17,031 nt of DNA from CAUZEB01 sp963578655 (GCA_963578655.1 CAUZEB010000020.1:1-17031); one strand, 5' to 3'. Counted from the stretch's first letter, positions 7,572-14,868 are shown. Program-made: numbers and translations. The notes: generated by a model from the letters alone, not told the origin.

Positions 7572-9364
7572 ATTAATGACTTCTCCGCCGATTTTGTAGA
7601 TAGGTCTAAATCTCTTAAAACCTCTTCTTGAGGTTTTAATTGTAAATCGTAAATCTCTCTGTATGATCCATCAATAGCTAATAATTCTTGATGTGTACCT
7701 TCCTCTATGATACCTCCATCACTTAATACAAGTATTTTGTTAGCCCTGTGGACTGTACTTAATCTGTGGGCAATAATGAGAGTAGTTCGTCCTGACATTA
7801 CTGACATCATGGCTTTACGTATCTTCTCTTCTGTATTTGAATCTACACTTGAGGTTGAGTCATCTAATATCAGTATGGGAGGGTCAAGTAGAATAGCACG
7901 TGCTACTGAAAGTCTTTGCCTTTGGCCTCCAGAAAGTGTCACTCCTCTTTCTCCAATAACAGTATCGTAACCGGCAGGCAGCGATTCAATAAAGTCGTGT
8001 AATTGAGCAACCTTAGCCGCTTTGGTGATGTCATTTATACAGGCTTCGTATTTCCCGTACGCGATATTATCTCTAATTGAACTTGTAAATAAGAATACGT
8101 CTTGCTGTACCATACCTATATTTGCCCTTAAAGATTCAAGGGTAAAGTCTTTTATATCGATATTATCTATACTCAGTCGACCTGACGTGATTTCATAGAA
8201 CCTGGGGAGTAGATTGATCAGACTCGTTTTTCCACTACCAGGCGCACCAAGCAGCGCGAAAATATCTCCCGGCATCATTTCCAAATTGATATTTTTCAGG
8301 ATTTCCTTATTTGGATTATATCCAAAGGATACATTATCGAATTTAACGTGACCTTTAACATCAATATGTTGCCTTGAGGAAGATAACTCTTTAACAGGGG
8401 ATTCCATGTCTAGTATTTCAAAAATGCGTTCTCCGGCTGATGCAGCCCTAGCATAAGAATTGACGATCATACCGGTCATGCGAATCGGCATATTAAGAAT
8501 CTGCATATAGAAGACGAATTCAGCCAACATGCCGATGCTCATAGCCCCATTCACGACATACCACCCACCGTAGAATAATATGAGACCCAGCGACACATAG
8601 AATGCCAACAACATAAAAGAGTTGTTGGCCACTCTCAGTTTCTCTACTCTCACAATTTCATCCGAAACTTCAACACTCTTTTTATTAAATTTCCCTTGCT
8701 CAAAAGTTTCAGATCCGAATGCCTTTACCACTCTAATGCCAGCCAGGTTTTCCTGGAGGATAGTACTGAGTTCAGCCATTTTATCCTGAATCAGGAGCCA
8801 TATTTGCCTCATCTTGAGACGAATTAGAGCTGATTGGATTGCTACGAAAGGTAAAAAGCTTATACTTATCAATCCGAGTTTCGTGTCTAGTTTGACTAAT
8901 ATGATTGCTACGACCACAAATAATGAAATAAAGTAGGGCATACGAACAATGCCCATATTCACAAACATACGTATGTTTTCCACATCCGTGATTGCTCTAG
9001 ACATCAGTTTGCCTGTATGTTGTGTATCGTGAAAAGCGAAGCTAAGTCTCTGGACACGGTCGTAAAATTCATTACGTAGCTCATATGAAACTTTTTGGGA
9101 TACTGCTTCTCCTAAATACGTTTGGAAAAAAGATGACACTCCTCTAATTATGCTAATGCCAAGAATTAGTAGAAACAATATTAATATTGTATTATCTTCA
9201 GGAGATGTGCCTTTCAGAACAGATTGGATATTATCGATGGCCTTACCAAGCAAATAGGGGAGGAAGAGATAAGAGACTGAAGCTCCAGCCATAGTTGTAT
9301 ACGCACCAACCATGTACCATTTATGTCGAAACGTGAGACCAATAATTCGGAGAATTATATCCAT
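7568..9364 (-). CDS. Heterodimeric ABC exporter half-transporter, degenerate-site subunit
   Basis: This is the first gene of the exporter pair: a membrane domain followed by an ATPase domain. Numbered from an in-frame upstream TTG at 9436, Walker A is GAPGSGKT (397-404), the Q-loop lies in MVQQDVFLF (442-450), the signature is a consensus LSGGQ (501-505), Walker B is ILILDD (521-526) and the H-loop is His557. Asp526 replaces the catalytic Glu, as in BmrC/LmrC/TM287-type subunits, so this protein should contribute the degenerate ATP site. I chose ATG 9364 (residue 25 of the longer frame). The protein then opens with MDIILRIIGLTF, a normal half-transporter N-terminus, while the upstream extension is short and Arg-rich and its TTG lacks a Shine-Dalgarno. 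The ATG also has only a distant AAAGGTG, so the start is uncertain. Confidence 0.92.
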   Translation of the reverse strand: MDIILRIIGLTFRHKWYMVGAYTTMAGASVSYLFLPYLLGKAIDNIQSVLKGTSPEDNTILILFLLILGISIIRGVSSFFQTYLGEAVSQKVSYELRNEFYDRVQRLSFAFHDTQHTGKLMSRAITDVENIRMFVNMGIVRMPYFISLFVVVAIILVKLDTKLGLISISFLPFVAIQSALIRLKMRQIWLLIQDKMAELSTILQENLAGIRVVKAFGSETFEQGKFNKKSVEVSDEIVRVEKLRVANNSFMLLAFYVSLGLILFYGGWYVVNGAMSIGMLAEFVFYMQILNMPIRMTGMIVNSYARAASAGERIFEILDMESPVKELSSSRQHIDVKGHVKFDNVSFGYNPNKEILKNINLEMMPGDIFALLGAPGSGKTSLINLLPRFYEITSGRLSIDNIDIKDFTLESLRANIGMVQQDVFLFTSSIRDNIAYGKYEACINDITKAAKVAQLHDFIESLPAGYDTVIGERGVTLSGGQRQRLSVARAILLDPPILILDDSTSSVDSNTEEKIRKAMMSVMSGRTTLIIAHRLSTVHRANKILVLSDGGIIEEGTHQELLAIDGSYREIYDLQLKPQEEVLRDLDLSTKSAEKSLI

Positions 9365-9508
9365 AAAGTTTAAAGTGACACCTTTAAATGAAAGCCTAAG
9401 GCGACGCCGAGTCCATTCTGTAAGGATTATCGACAATCAGTTGTGGCATTGTATCATCAAACCTCACGTAAACATCAAGGTTTTTAAGAGTGAAGTTATC
9501 TCCAATTA

Positions 9509-9514
9509 ATTATA
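9509..9514 (-). promoter_or_regulatory. Candidate -10 element for the ABC exporter operon
   Basis: A perfect TATAAT is found on the minus strand at 9514-9509, but there is no good -35 at 16-18 nt. A second possibility is TACAAT at 9453-9448 with TTGATG 19 nt upstream (9478-9473). Either would drive the two exporter genes. Both are weak predictions in an AT-rich 150-nt gap that otherwise shows nothing. Confidence 0.3.
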
Positions 9515-9590
9515 AACAGTTATATTCATAAGTAGTCTAACTACCGCTCACTTCATACAGTATTCTTGTACATGTTCATAAATTAAAGGA

Positions 9591-10451
9591 TTAACGTTTT
9601 CTAACGGCCTTAGTTTCAACTCTCCAAAATACGCGTTTAGATGGTAACGCTTCGTTGTCCATGGCTTCTAAGATCATCCTATATCTTAGTTCTGATTGGC
9701 GAATGAACTGTGTAATCAGAAATTTGTTTGCTTCCGTTTCGTTTGATAAAAGCTCATTGAGCTTGTTGCTTAGTTTTGTCGAATCATTGGTCAATAAAGA
9801 TCTAAGTTCGTTAATAGCAGATGTACTGCGGTTAACATCGGAGATCAGCGGCATTTCAATAGGGTCCATAGCTATGACGAGGCCTGAATAAACAGCAGAT
9901 TTTCTGAGATGCTTCTGTATCTTTGAGATCAAAGGCTTTGCACTACTAAAGTTACCCTCCTGTAAAAGTTTCCTCATCTCTTCACCCCTGACGTTTGCCA
10001 AAGTTGCCTGCCTGTGAGCCCTCGATAAATCCGATCTAGGTAGCTTTAGTGAGAGATTCTCTTGAGATGTTTTTATCCAATATAGAGTGTCTCCTGGTTT
10101 GCTGTTAGCTGAAGCTATAGTTGTTCCTCCTGTTGTGACTGAAGCCAGAAGAATCATGAAAAGTCCCAACATTAATGGTTTGGTAAGAGGCCGCATGAAA
10201 ATCTGCAATAGACTTTTGTTAGGTTTTTTAGTCTGTCTAATTTGTTCCCTTAGTTTAATAAGGCCTTGTGCTTTAGCGCTACGTTTATATTTAGGAAGAG
10301 CAACTACATTCATTGTTAAAATTACTACCTCCAACAACGGTGCTAACTCCCTACTATATGAATCGTAAAGTTTCAAACATGCCTCAACTGATTGTCCATT
10401 AGTCATTCTGTCCAGGCAGTCATTTAGAATATCCTCAAAAATTTCGCTCAT
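9591..10451 (-). CDS. Single-span membrane protein, probable regulator of the adjacent ECF sigma factor (DUF5667-like)
   Basis: This 286-aa protein has three parts. An N-terminal cytoplasmic segment (1-85) contains DCLDRMTNGQSVEACLKLY (11-29) and ELAPLLEVV, resembling N-terminal helices common in Chloroflexota proteins encoded beside ECF sigma factors. One transmembrane helix lies at about 92-114. An external helical domain begins with SKPGDTLYWIKTSQENLSL (117-135), the 'PGD-LY-K' signature of DUF5667-like domains. Topology should be N-in, C-out. The gene starts 19 nt after the stop of the ECF sigma gene, with AGGTG about 7 nt before the ATG, so they form an operon. From context I infer an anti-sigma or signal-sensing role with the N-terminus holding the sigma factor, but no classical zinc-binding anti-sigma motif (HxxxCxxC) is present. 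The domain name is from memory. Confidence 0.75.
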   Translation of the reverse strand: MSEIFEDILNDCLDRMTNGQSVEACLKLYDSYSRELAPLLEVVILTMNVVALPKYKRSAKAQGLIKLREQIRQTKKPNKSLLQIFMRPLTKPLMLGLFMILLASVTTGGTTIASANSKPGDTLYWIKTSQENLSLKLPRSDLSRAHRQATLANVRGEEMRKLLQEGNFSSAKPLISKIQKHLRKSAVYSGLVIAMDPIEMPLISDVNRSTSAINELRSLLTNDSTKLSNKLNELLSNETEANKFLITQFIRQSELRYRMILEAMDNEALPSKRVFWRVETKAVRKR

Positions 10452-10470
10452 TTGTATGCACCTATCTTAT

Positions 10471-11100
10471 TTAGCTAGAAATGCGTCCGGATATTTGAGG
10501 TTCTGATATGAGACTACGTCTTAGTTTTTTAAGGCCTGAGTGTTGAAGAGCTTTTACCGCGTTTTTTTTCCTACCTATCGTAAAAGCAGTTTCGGCTATT
10601 GTAAGCTCTGCTGCGAACCTTAATGCTATAACTTCATGTTGTAGATCAGTTAAATTCTTCATGGCGTCCTGTACTCTTTTCACAGACTGGTTTAAATTGA
10701 CTGAATCCTCTAGGGTCATGGCGTTCGTGGGAAGATTGTCATAAGGTATGGAGGATAGAGGTACTGGACTTAACTTGCTATTCTTACGGTAGTGGTCAAT
10801 CACTAAGTTGTGAGCGATTCGGTATAACCAGGAGGAAAACGGATAACCTTTCCACTTAAAGGAATGTATTGAATTCAGCATTTTCAGAAATACTTCCCCT
10901 GTTATGTCCTCGGCATCCATGCCTTTCCCAGACTTGAATGAAACGTAACGAAATATTTTGTCGTAGAAATGCTCGTAGAGTTCACCGAAAGCTTCTTGGT
11001 CGCCTCTTTGAGCGTTCCTGACAAGTTGTTCAATATCCTGATTTAGCTTTCCATCGAGGCCGGCCTTCATAGCTATTCCATTTCCAAGATTCTCCTGCAT
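10471..11100 (-). CDS. ECF-type RNA polymerase sigma-70 factor
   Basis: This 209-aa protein is a group 4 (extracytoplasmic function) sigma factor, which directs RNA polymerase to stress-type promoters. Region 2 spans about residues 34-106: AFGELYEHFYDKIFRY, then DAEDITGEVFLKML (62-75) for core binding and FSSWLYRIAHNLVIDHYR (88-105) for -10 recognition. Region 4 lies at about 145-197, with LTDLQHEVIALRF (150-162) and the helix-turn-helix LTIAETAFTIGRKKNAVKAL (166-185). Regions 1.1 and 3 are absent, as expected for this group. The ATG at 11100 has only a weak Shine-Dalgarno; ATG 11070 (residue 11) is an alternative. It is co-oriented with and 19 nt from the membrane protein gene, the classic sigma/regulator arrangement. 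It is divergent from the acetyltransferase. Confidence 0.93.
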   Translation of the reverse strand: MQENLGNGIAMKAGLDGKLNQDIEQLVRNAQRGDQEAFGELYEHFYDKIFRYVSFKSGKGMDAEDITGEVFLKMLNSIHSFKWKGYPFSSWLYRIAHNLVIDHYRKNSKLSPVPLSSIPYDNLPTNAMTLEDSVNLNQSVKRVQDAMKNLTDLQHEVIALRFAAELTIAETAFTIGRKKNAVKALQHSGLKKLRRSLISEPQISGRISS

Positions 11101-11128
11101 TCATCTGTGCAGTAGATGTGGTTCCTAT

Positions 11129-11134
11129 ATTATA
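11129..11134 (-). promoter_or_regulatory. Candidate -10 element for the ECF sigma operon
   Basis: A perfect TATAAT lies on the minus strand 29 nt before the sigma gene ATG and would give a leader of about 20 nt. The matching -35 for housekeeping sigma is poor. Upstream, TAACCC followed after about 15 nt by an ATACGT string is loosely like an ECF-type promoter, so self-activation is conceivable but unproven. Confidence 0.4.
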
Positions 11135-11236
11135 ACGTATCCAACAGCTATAGGGTTAGCAATAAAGTGAACACATTGTTACGAAAATAGCTGATAACCT
11201 TGAGGATTCGGCAGATACATTTTAACATGCTATTCA

Positions 11237-11264
11237 TTGCCAGAAATGAACGTCGTGCTAGAAT
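11237..11264 (+). promoter_or_regulatory. Predicted promoter of the RimI-like acetyltransferase gene
   Basis: TTGCCA (11237-11242, 5 of 6) and TAGAAT (11259-11264, 5 of 6) are separated by 16 nt. Initiation near 11271 gives a short leader of about 23 nt, ending with GAGG about 8 nt before the ATG at 11294. An inverted repeat overlaps the -10 and the start site. Confidence 0.5.
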
Positions 11265-11278
11265 ACCCTATAGCACGA
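11253..11278. repeat. Perfect 8-bp inverted repeat overlapping a promoter (operator-like)
   Basis: TCGTGCTA at 11253-11260 and its exact reverse complement TAGCACGA at 11271-11278 are separated by 10 nt. The repeat covers the predicted -10 and transcription start of the acetyltransferase promoter, the usual place for a dimeric repressor's operator. As RNA it could form only a partial hairpin, because transcription would begin inside it. Confidence 0.6.
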
Positions 11279-11293
11279 ATAGAGGATTGAATT

Positions 11294-11995
11294 ATGGAAT
11301 TAGTGGGAAGAGGGCAGAATAATACTTCTTTTGCCGTTCGGCCCTTTCAAGAGGGTGATTTCGCTCAAATGGAAGAGATAGAGCGCGAAGTTTTCCCAAC
11401 TATGGTGCCACATACCTCGTTTCGACGCGAATTTAGAAACCGTATCGCCCATTACTTTGTCATATATGAACAAAGTCGTAATATCAATGAATGCACTAGG
11501 ATATCTAATCGACGACCTAGCTCCATTTCGATTTTTCGAAGTCGCATCATTAACAATTCACTAGGTAAAGTGAGGGAATTCTTTTCAAAAACTTTTTCAG
11601 AACTACACCACACAGAACAAGTTATAGTAGGATTTATAGGTGTTTGGTATATCGTACAAGAATCTCATATAGTTTCTATTGCTGTGCGTCCCGAATATAG
11701 AAGACAAGGGTTTGGGGAATTGTTACTAATTGGTGCTATTGAACACGCCATGAAATTCAATATTAACTCGATGACTTTGGAAGTGAGAGTTTCCAACTGC
11801 ATAGCCAGAAATTTATACGCTAAATATAATTTTTGCGGTAGAGGTTTACGTAAGAGATATTACACTGATGATAGAGAGGATGCACTAATCATGACTAACG
11901 ATAATCTTTGCCAAATAGAATATCGTTCACGGTTTTACAAACTGTTAAATATTCACCAAAGGACACGGGATGGAGTAGAAAGATCCCTCACTTAA
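11294..11995 (+). CDS. GNAT-family N-acetyltransferase, RimI-like
   Basis: The protein is a cytoplasmic acetyl-CoA-dependent N-acetyltransferase most like RimI, which acetylates the N-terminal alanine of ribosomal protein S18. The acetyl-CoA-binding motif A is SIAVRPEYRRQGFGELLL (128-145), with the pyrophosphate loop RRQGFG (136-141). It is followed by the RimI-type block TLEVRVSNCIARNLYAKYNF (161-180) and RYYTDDREDALIM (188-200). At 233 aa it is longer than typical RimI (about 150). The extra length is an Arg- and Ser-rich stretch at about residues 58-108 between the first strands, plus a basic C-terminal tail of about 30 residues. Substrate assignment to S18 is therefore not certain. GAGG about 8 nt upstream supports the ATG. 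It is transcribed divergently from the ECF sigma operon. Confidence 0.88.
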   Translation: MELVGRGQNNTSFAVRPFQEGDFAQMEEIEREVFPTMVPHTSFRREFRNRIAHYFVIYEQSRNINECTRISNRRPSSISIFRSRIINNSLGKVREFFSKTFSELHHTEQVIVGFIGVWYIVQESHIVSIAVRPEYRRQGFGELLLIGAIEHAMKFNINSMTLEVRVSNCIARNLYAKYNFCGRGLRKRYYTDDREDALIMTNDNLCQIEYRSRFYKLLNIHQRTRDGVERSLT

Positions 11996-12020
11996 TATTG
12001 ATGCACCTGAAGATAATCAG

Positions 12021-12049
12021 TTGTAATTCAAACGCTGCACAATTATTAT
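12021..12049 (+). promoter_or_regulatory. Candidate promoter of the prpBC operon
   Basis: TTGTAA (12021-12026, 4 of 6) is followed after 17 nt by TATTAT (12044-12049, 5 of 6). Initiation near 12056 gives a leader of about 56 nt. Another -10-like string, TATAAC at 12072-12077, has no partner -35. Confidence 0.45.
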
Positions 12050-12111
12050 GTGTTTGTGTAAACTCCTCGAGTATAACTTAACTGTATCCTTTCACGGTCA
12101 AAGGAATGAAG

Positions 12112-13026
12112 ATGACATGGATGTTTAATAGCTCTAAAAATGAAGATCATGCCGTTCGTCTCAAGGAATTATTATCAGACGAAAAAACATATCCTGTTCC
12201 AGGAGTTTTTAATCCTTTAATAGCTTTGGAAGCAAGAGATGTGGGATTTAAAGCCCTCTATTTTTCAGGAGCTGCATTTTCTGCGAGCCTTGGAATTCCT
12301 GACATAGGCCTTTTCACGCTGGATGAGCTTATACAGTCTGTACGGTGGATAGTTAGGTCTTCAGGTCTTCCTTTAATAGTAGATGCTGATACAGGCTTTG
12401 GAGGCGCCATTAATGTAGTACGTGCAGTTCGAGAACTAGAACAAGTCGGCGCTGCTGCGATTCAAATAGAAGACCAAGTCTTGCCCAAACGATGTGGCCA
12501 TTTGGATGGTAAAACAGTCGTATCCTCTGATGAATTCATAGGGAAGATCAGAGCTGCAGCCTTAGTTAGAAAAAATTTACTCATTGTCGCGCGGACTGAT
12601 TCTAGAGCTACACACGGTATGGATGAAGCAATTAAACGAGGAAAACTAGCCCGTGAAGCCGGGGCAGATATCATCTTCCCGGAGGCTATGCACAGTAAAG
12701 ACGAATTTAGGGAATATGCTGATGCCGTAGGGCCGCCTCTGCTAGCTAATATGACAGAATTTGGCAAGTCTCCCTATCTAAACATTGGAGAGTGCAAGGA
12801 TCTTGGATACGGATTGGTTATTTTCCCTGTAACTACCCTAAGAGTTGCCGCCAAAGCGGCTCATGACTTATTGAAAGATATAATGACCAAGGGCACACAA
12901 ATAGATTGGTTGGATAAAATGCAAACACGTGAGGAACTTTACCGCGTTATTGAATACGAATCATATAATGAAATCGACAAGGAACTTTCGGATTACCAAA
13001 AAACTCACAACGCTAGGAGGCCTTGA
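12112..13026 (+). CDS. prpB: 2-methylisocitrate lyase (isocitrate lyase/PEP mutase family)
   Basis: PrpB cleaves 2-methylisocitrate to pyruvate and succinate, the last step of the methylcitrate cycle for propionyl-CoA. Numbered from ATG 12112 (304 aa), it shows PGVFNPLIALEA (30-41), the metal-binding DADTGFGG (91-98), IEDQ (119-122) and the catalytic loop KRCGH (126-130) that marks lyases rather than phosphonopyruvate mutases. The C-terminal MQTREELYRVIEYESY matches PrpB closely. AAGGA lies immediately against an earlier ATG at 12106 but about 6 nt before ATG 12112, so I prefer the latter. The next gene, a citrate synthase-type enzyme 6 nt downstream, supports the pathway. PrpD (2-methylcitrate dehydratase) is not visible. 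Oxaloacetate hydrolase or other family activities are less likely given the catalytic Cys loop. Confidence 0.9.
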   Translation: MTWMFNSSKNEDHAVRLKELLSDEKTYPVPGVFNPLIALEARDVGFKALYFSGAAFSASLGIPDIGLFTLDELIQSVRWIVRSSGLPLIVDADTGFGGAINVVRAVRELEQVGAAAIQIEDQVLPKRCGHLDGKTVVSSDEFIGKIRAAALVRKNLLIVARTDSRATHGMDEAIKRGKLAREAGADIIFPEAMHSKDEFREYADAVGPPLLANMTEFGKSPYLNIGECKDLGYGLVIFPVTTLRVAAKAAHDLLKDIMTKGTQIDWLDKMQTREELYRVIEYESYNEIDKELSDYQKTHNARRP

Positions 13027-13032
13027 ATTCAA

Positions 13033-14163
13033 ATGGAAATGCCAACCTACCGACCTGGTCTAGAAGGGGTTATAGCGACTACCACCAGTGTATCTTATTT
13101 AGATGTCGATATAGAGCAAATTCTTGTTAGGGGCTACGACTTGATAGAGCTCGCTCGTGAATTGAAATATTCTGATGTAGCCTATCTTGTAATTTATGGT
13201 AATTTACCTAACTCTTCACAATCAGAAGAATTCGCAAAGGAATTAACCTCTAAAGCTGAGATACCGGAAGAATTGTACCGGTTATTTGAATTAATGCCTA
13301 AAAATACCTCTGTCATGGACGCCCTACGTACAGGTGTCTCGTTTTTAAGCGGCTATGAAAGTCCCGATCGACTAGGCAATAATTCATATGACACTAACCT
13401 TGAGCGAGGCATTAATTTACTAGCCAAAGTTCCGACAATTGCAGTTAGTGCATATCGAGTATTACATGGTCTTTCGGTAGTGCGACCGAACCCCAATATT
13501 GGATATTCTGAAAATTTTCTGTACATGATAACTGGAATCCTACCTGATGCAGAGTCCACAGATGCTTTTGATAAAATACATACTTGTTATATTGAACATG
13601 AAATGCCTAACTCAACATTCGCTGCTAGAGTTATTGCGTCCACCTTATCAGACATGTATGGAGCAGTGACTGGTGCGGTCGCGTCTTTAAAAGGACCACT
13701 ACATGGTGGCGCCAATGAAGCCGCTATAAAAATGGTGCTTGAAATCCTGACTGACGGTGGACCTGATAAAGCAGAGGCTTATACTATGAATAAACTAAAA
13801 CGCAGGGAGAGAATTATGGGTTTCGGCCACAGGGTATATATGAAAAAATACGACCCTAGGGCTCTTTTCCTTCGAGACTATATTCCCAGACTAGCCGATA
13901 ATATACCTAATGGCATGCAAATAAGTGACATATATAAAAAGGTTGAATATGTCATGAATCGAGAGAAGGGCCTCTATCCAAACACTGATTATCCAATAGG
14001 CATACTATATTATATGTTGGGTATACCCATACCGTTATATACTCCTATATTTCTTTGCTCTCGTATGGCTGGTCTGGCTGCTCATGTTCTGGAACAGCAT
14101 GACGATAACAGACTGTTTCGCCCTCGCGTGATATATAATGGACGGCGAGGTCTGACCATTTAG
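13033..14163 (+). CDS. prpC: Citrate synthase-family enzyme, probable 2-methylcitrate synthase
   Basis: The enzyme condenses oxaloacetate with an acyl-CoA. Next to prpB it is most likely 2-methylcitrate synthase (propionyl-CoA), possibly also making citrate. The 376-aa length fits the short PrpC/type I group rather than the longer GltA of about 430 aa. Catalytic positions are intact: His189 in EHEMPNST, His224 in GPLHGGANEA, His266 in GFGHRVY and Asp319 in YPNTDYP. The N-terminus carries the family GLEGVIATTTSVSYLD. The C-terminal QHDDNRLFRPRVIYNG (355-370) is the usual ending. A full AGGAGG lies at 13015-13020 inside the end of prpB, 12 nt from the ATG, which is longer than normal. The genes are co-transcribed and probably co-translated. 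Propionyl versus acetyl-CoA preference cannot be read from sequence. Confidence 0.87.
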   Translation: MEMPTYRPGLEGVIATTTSVSYLDVDIEQILVRGYDLIELARELKYSDVAYLVIYGNLPNSSQSEEFAKELTSKAEIPEELYRLFELMPKNTSVMDALRTGVSFLSGYESPDRLGNNSYDTNLERGINLLAKVPTIAVSAYRVLHGLSVVRPNPNIGYSENFLYMITGILPDAESTDAFDKIHTCYIEHEMPNSTFAARVIASTLSDMYGAVTGAVASLKGPLHGGANEAAIKMVLEILTDGGPDKAEAYTMNKLKRRERIMGFGHRVYMKKYDPRALFLRDYIPRLADNIPNGMQISDIYKKVEYVMNREKGLYPNTDYPIGILYYMLGIPIPLYTPIFLCSRMAGLAAHVLEQHDDNRLFRPRVIYNGRRGLTI

Positions 14164-14251
14164 GCGATAGTGGGTTAGATGTTTACTTATCCTTGGTTAT
14201 TTCGAAATGCGTTTTACTGTTCTCTGAAGGTGATGATAATTATTCGACGAC

Positions 14252-14659
14252 TTAGATCATTTCAATAGTTTCTTCAAGAATATCACCAGACTCTTCTATT
14301 TTAAACGCTCTAATCTCTGGTTGGTCCCTATCTTCTAAGGAGATCAGTACGTATTGTACGTCTAACCATCCACTTTCTAATGCCATACGGACGTCGGTAG
14401 GGGAAGGATATGCTTGGCTGTGAGTGTGGGAGTGATAAAAGGCTTTGATATCCCAACCTCGTTTTTCTATCTCTAACATCGCGGTGAGTTGTTCTTGGGG
14501 GTCCATGAGGTAGCGATACGGACTATTCGCAGTATTAGTTATGGGGAATATCTGAGAAATTCCCTCCATGTCCCCAGCGAGAATACCACAACATTCGCTC
14601 GGATATTCCTGTTCGGAATGGGTTACCATTTTGCTAGACAGATATTTTGTTAATCTCAT
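14252..14659 (-). CDS. JAMM/Mov34-type metallopeptidase (M67 family)
   Basis: This 135-aa protein is a single JAMM (MPN+) domain, a zinc isopeptidase fold that in bacteria removes C-terminal residues from ubiquitin-like sulphur carriers (Mec/CysO type) or related substrates. The zinc set is complete: Glu22 in YPSECCGIL, then His76-x-His78 in YHSHTHSQAYPSPTD, Ser86 and Asp89. The usual Pro after the second His is replaced by Thr. The DPQEQL block (53-58) is also family-typical. No ThiS/MoaD-like carrier, E1-like activating enzyme or cysteine synthase gene is adjacent, so the partner is unknown. AGG lies about 8 nt before the ATG. It is convergent with prpC and divergent from the LLM oxidoreductase. 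Confidence 0.85.
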   Translation of the reverse strand: MRLTKYLSSKMVTHSEQEYPSECCGILAGDMEGISQIFPITNTANSPYRYLMDPQEQLTAMLEIEKRGWDIKAFYHSHTHSQAYPSPTDVRMALESGWLDVQYVLISLEDRDQPEIRAFKIEESGDILEETIEMI

Positions 14660-14693
14660 GAGTATTACCTATAAATCTTTGAAGTCAGGCTAA

Positions 14694-14720
14694 TTTATAA
14701 TGTATTCGATTCTTTTTCAA
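14694..14720 (-). promoter_or_regulatory. Candidate promoter of the JAMM peptidase gene
   Basis: On the minus strand TTGAAA (14720-14715, 5 of 6) precedes TATAAA (14699-14694, 5 of 6) with a short 15-nt spacer. TAAATT two bases further on would restore 17 nt. Initiation near 14687 gives a leader of about 28 nt. Confidence 0.4.
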
Positions 14721-14868
14721 GTCCCTGTAAGCTAGGTCATTGTCCGTATAAATATCAAACTGATTCAATGTCTCGGATTGCTGTAAAATTTCAATTCTAT
14801 TAATCGTATGAGTTATACTTAATGAAGTCGTAATTTTGAGTAGGTAGTTGAAAGTGATTAGACATAAG

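Noticed and set aside
11247..11290. A 14-codon plus-strand frame before the acetyltransferase, considered as a leader peptide
   Set aside because: Its ATG lies upstream of the predicted transcription start and has no Shine-Dalgarno.
14199..14208. Palindrome ATTTCGAAAT between prpC and the JAMM gene
   Set aside because: Only 10 bp, no loop, no T-run; probably chance.
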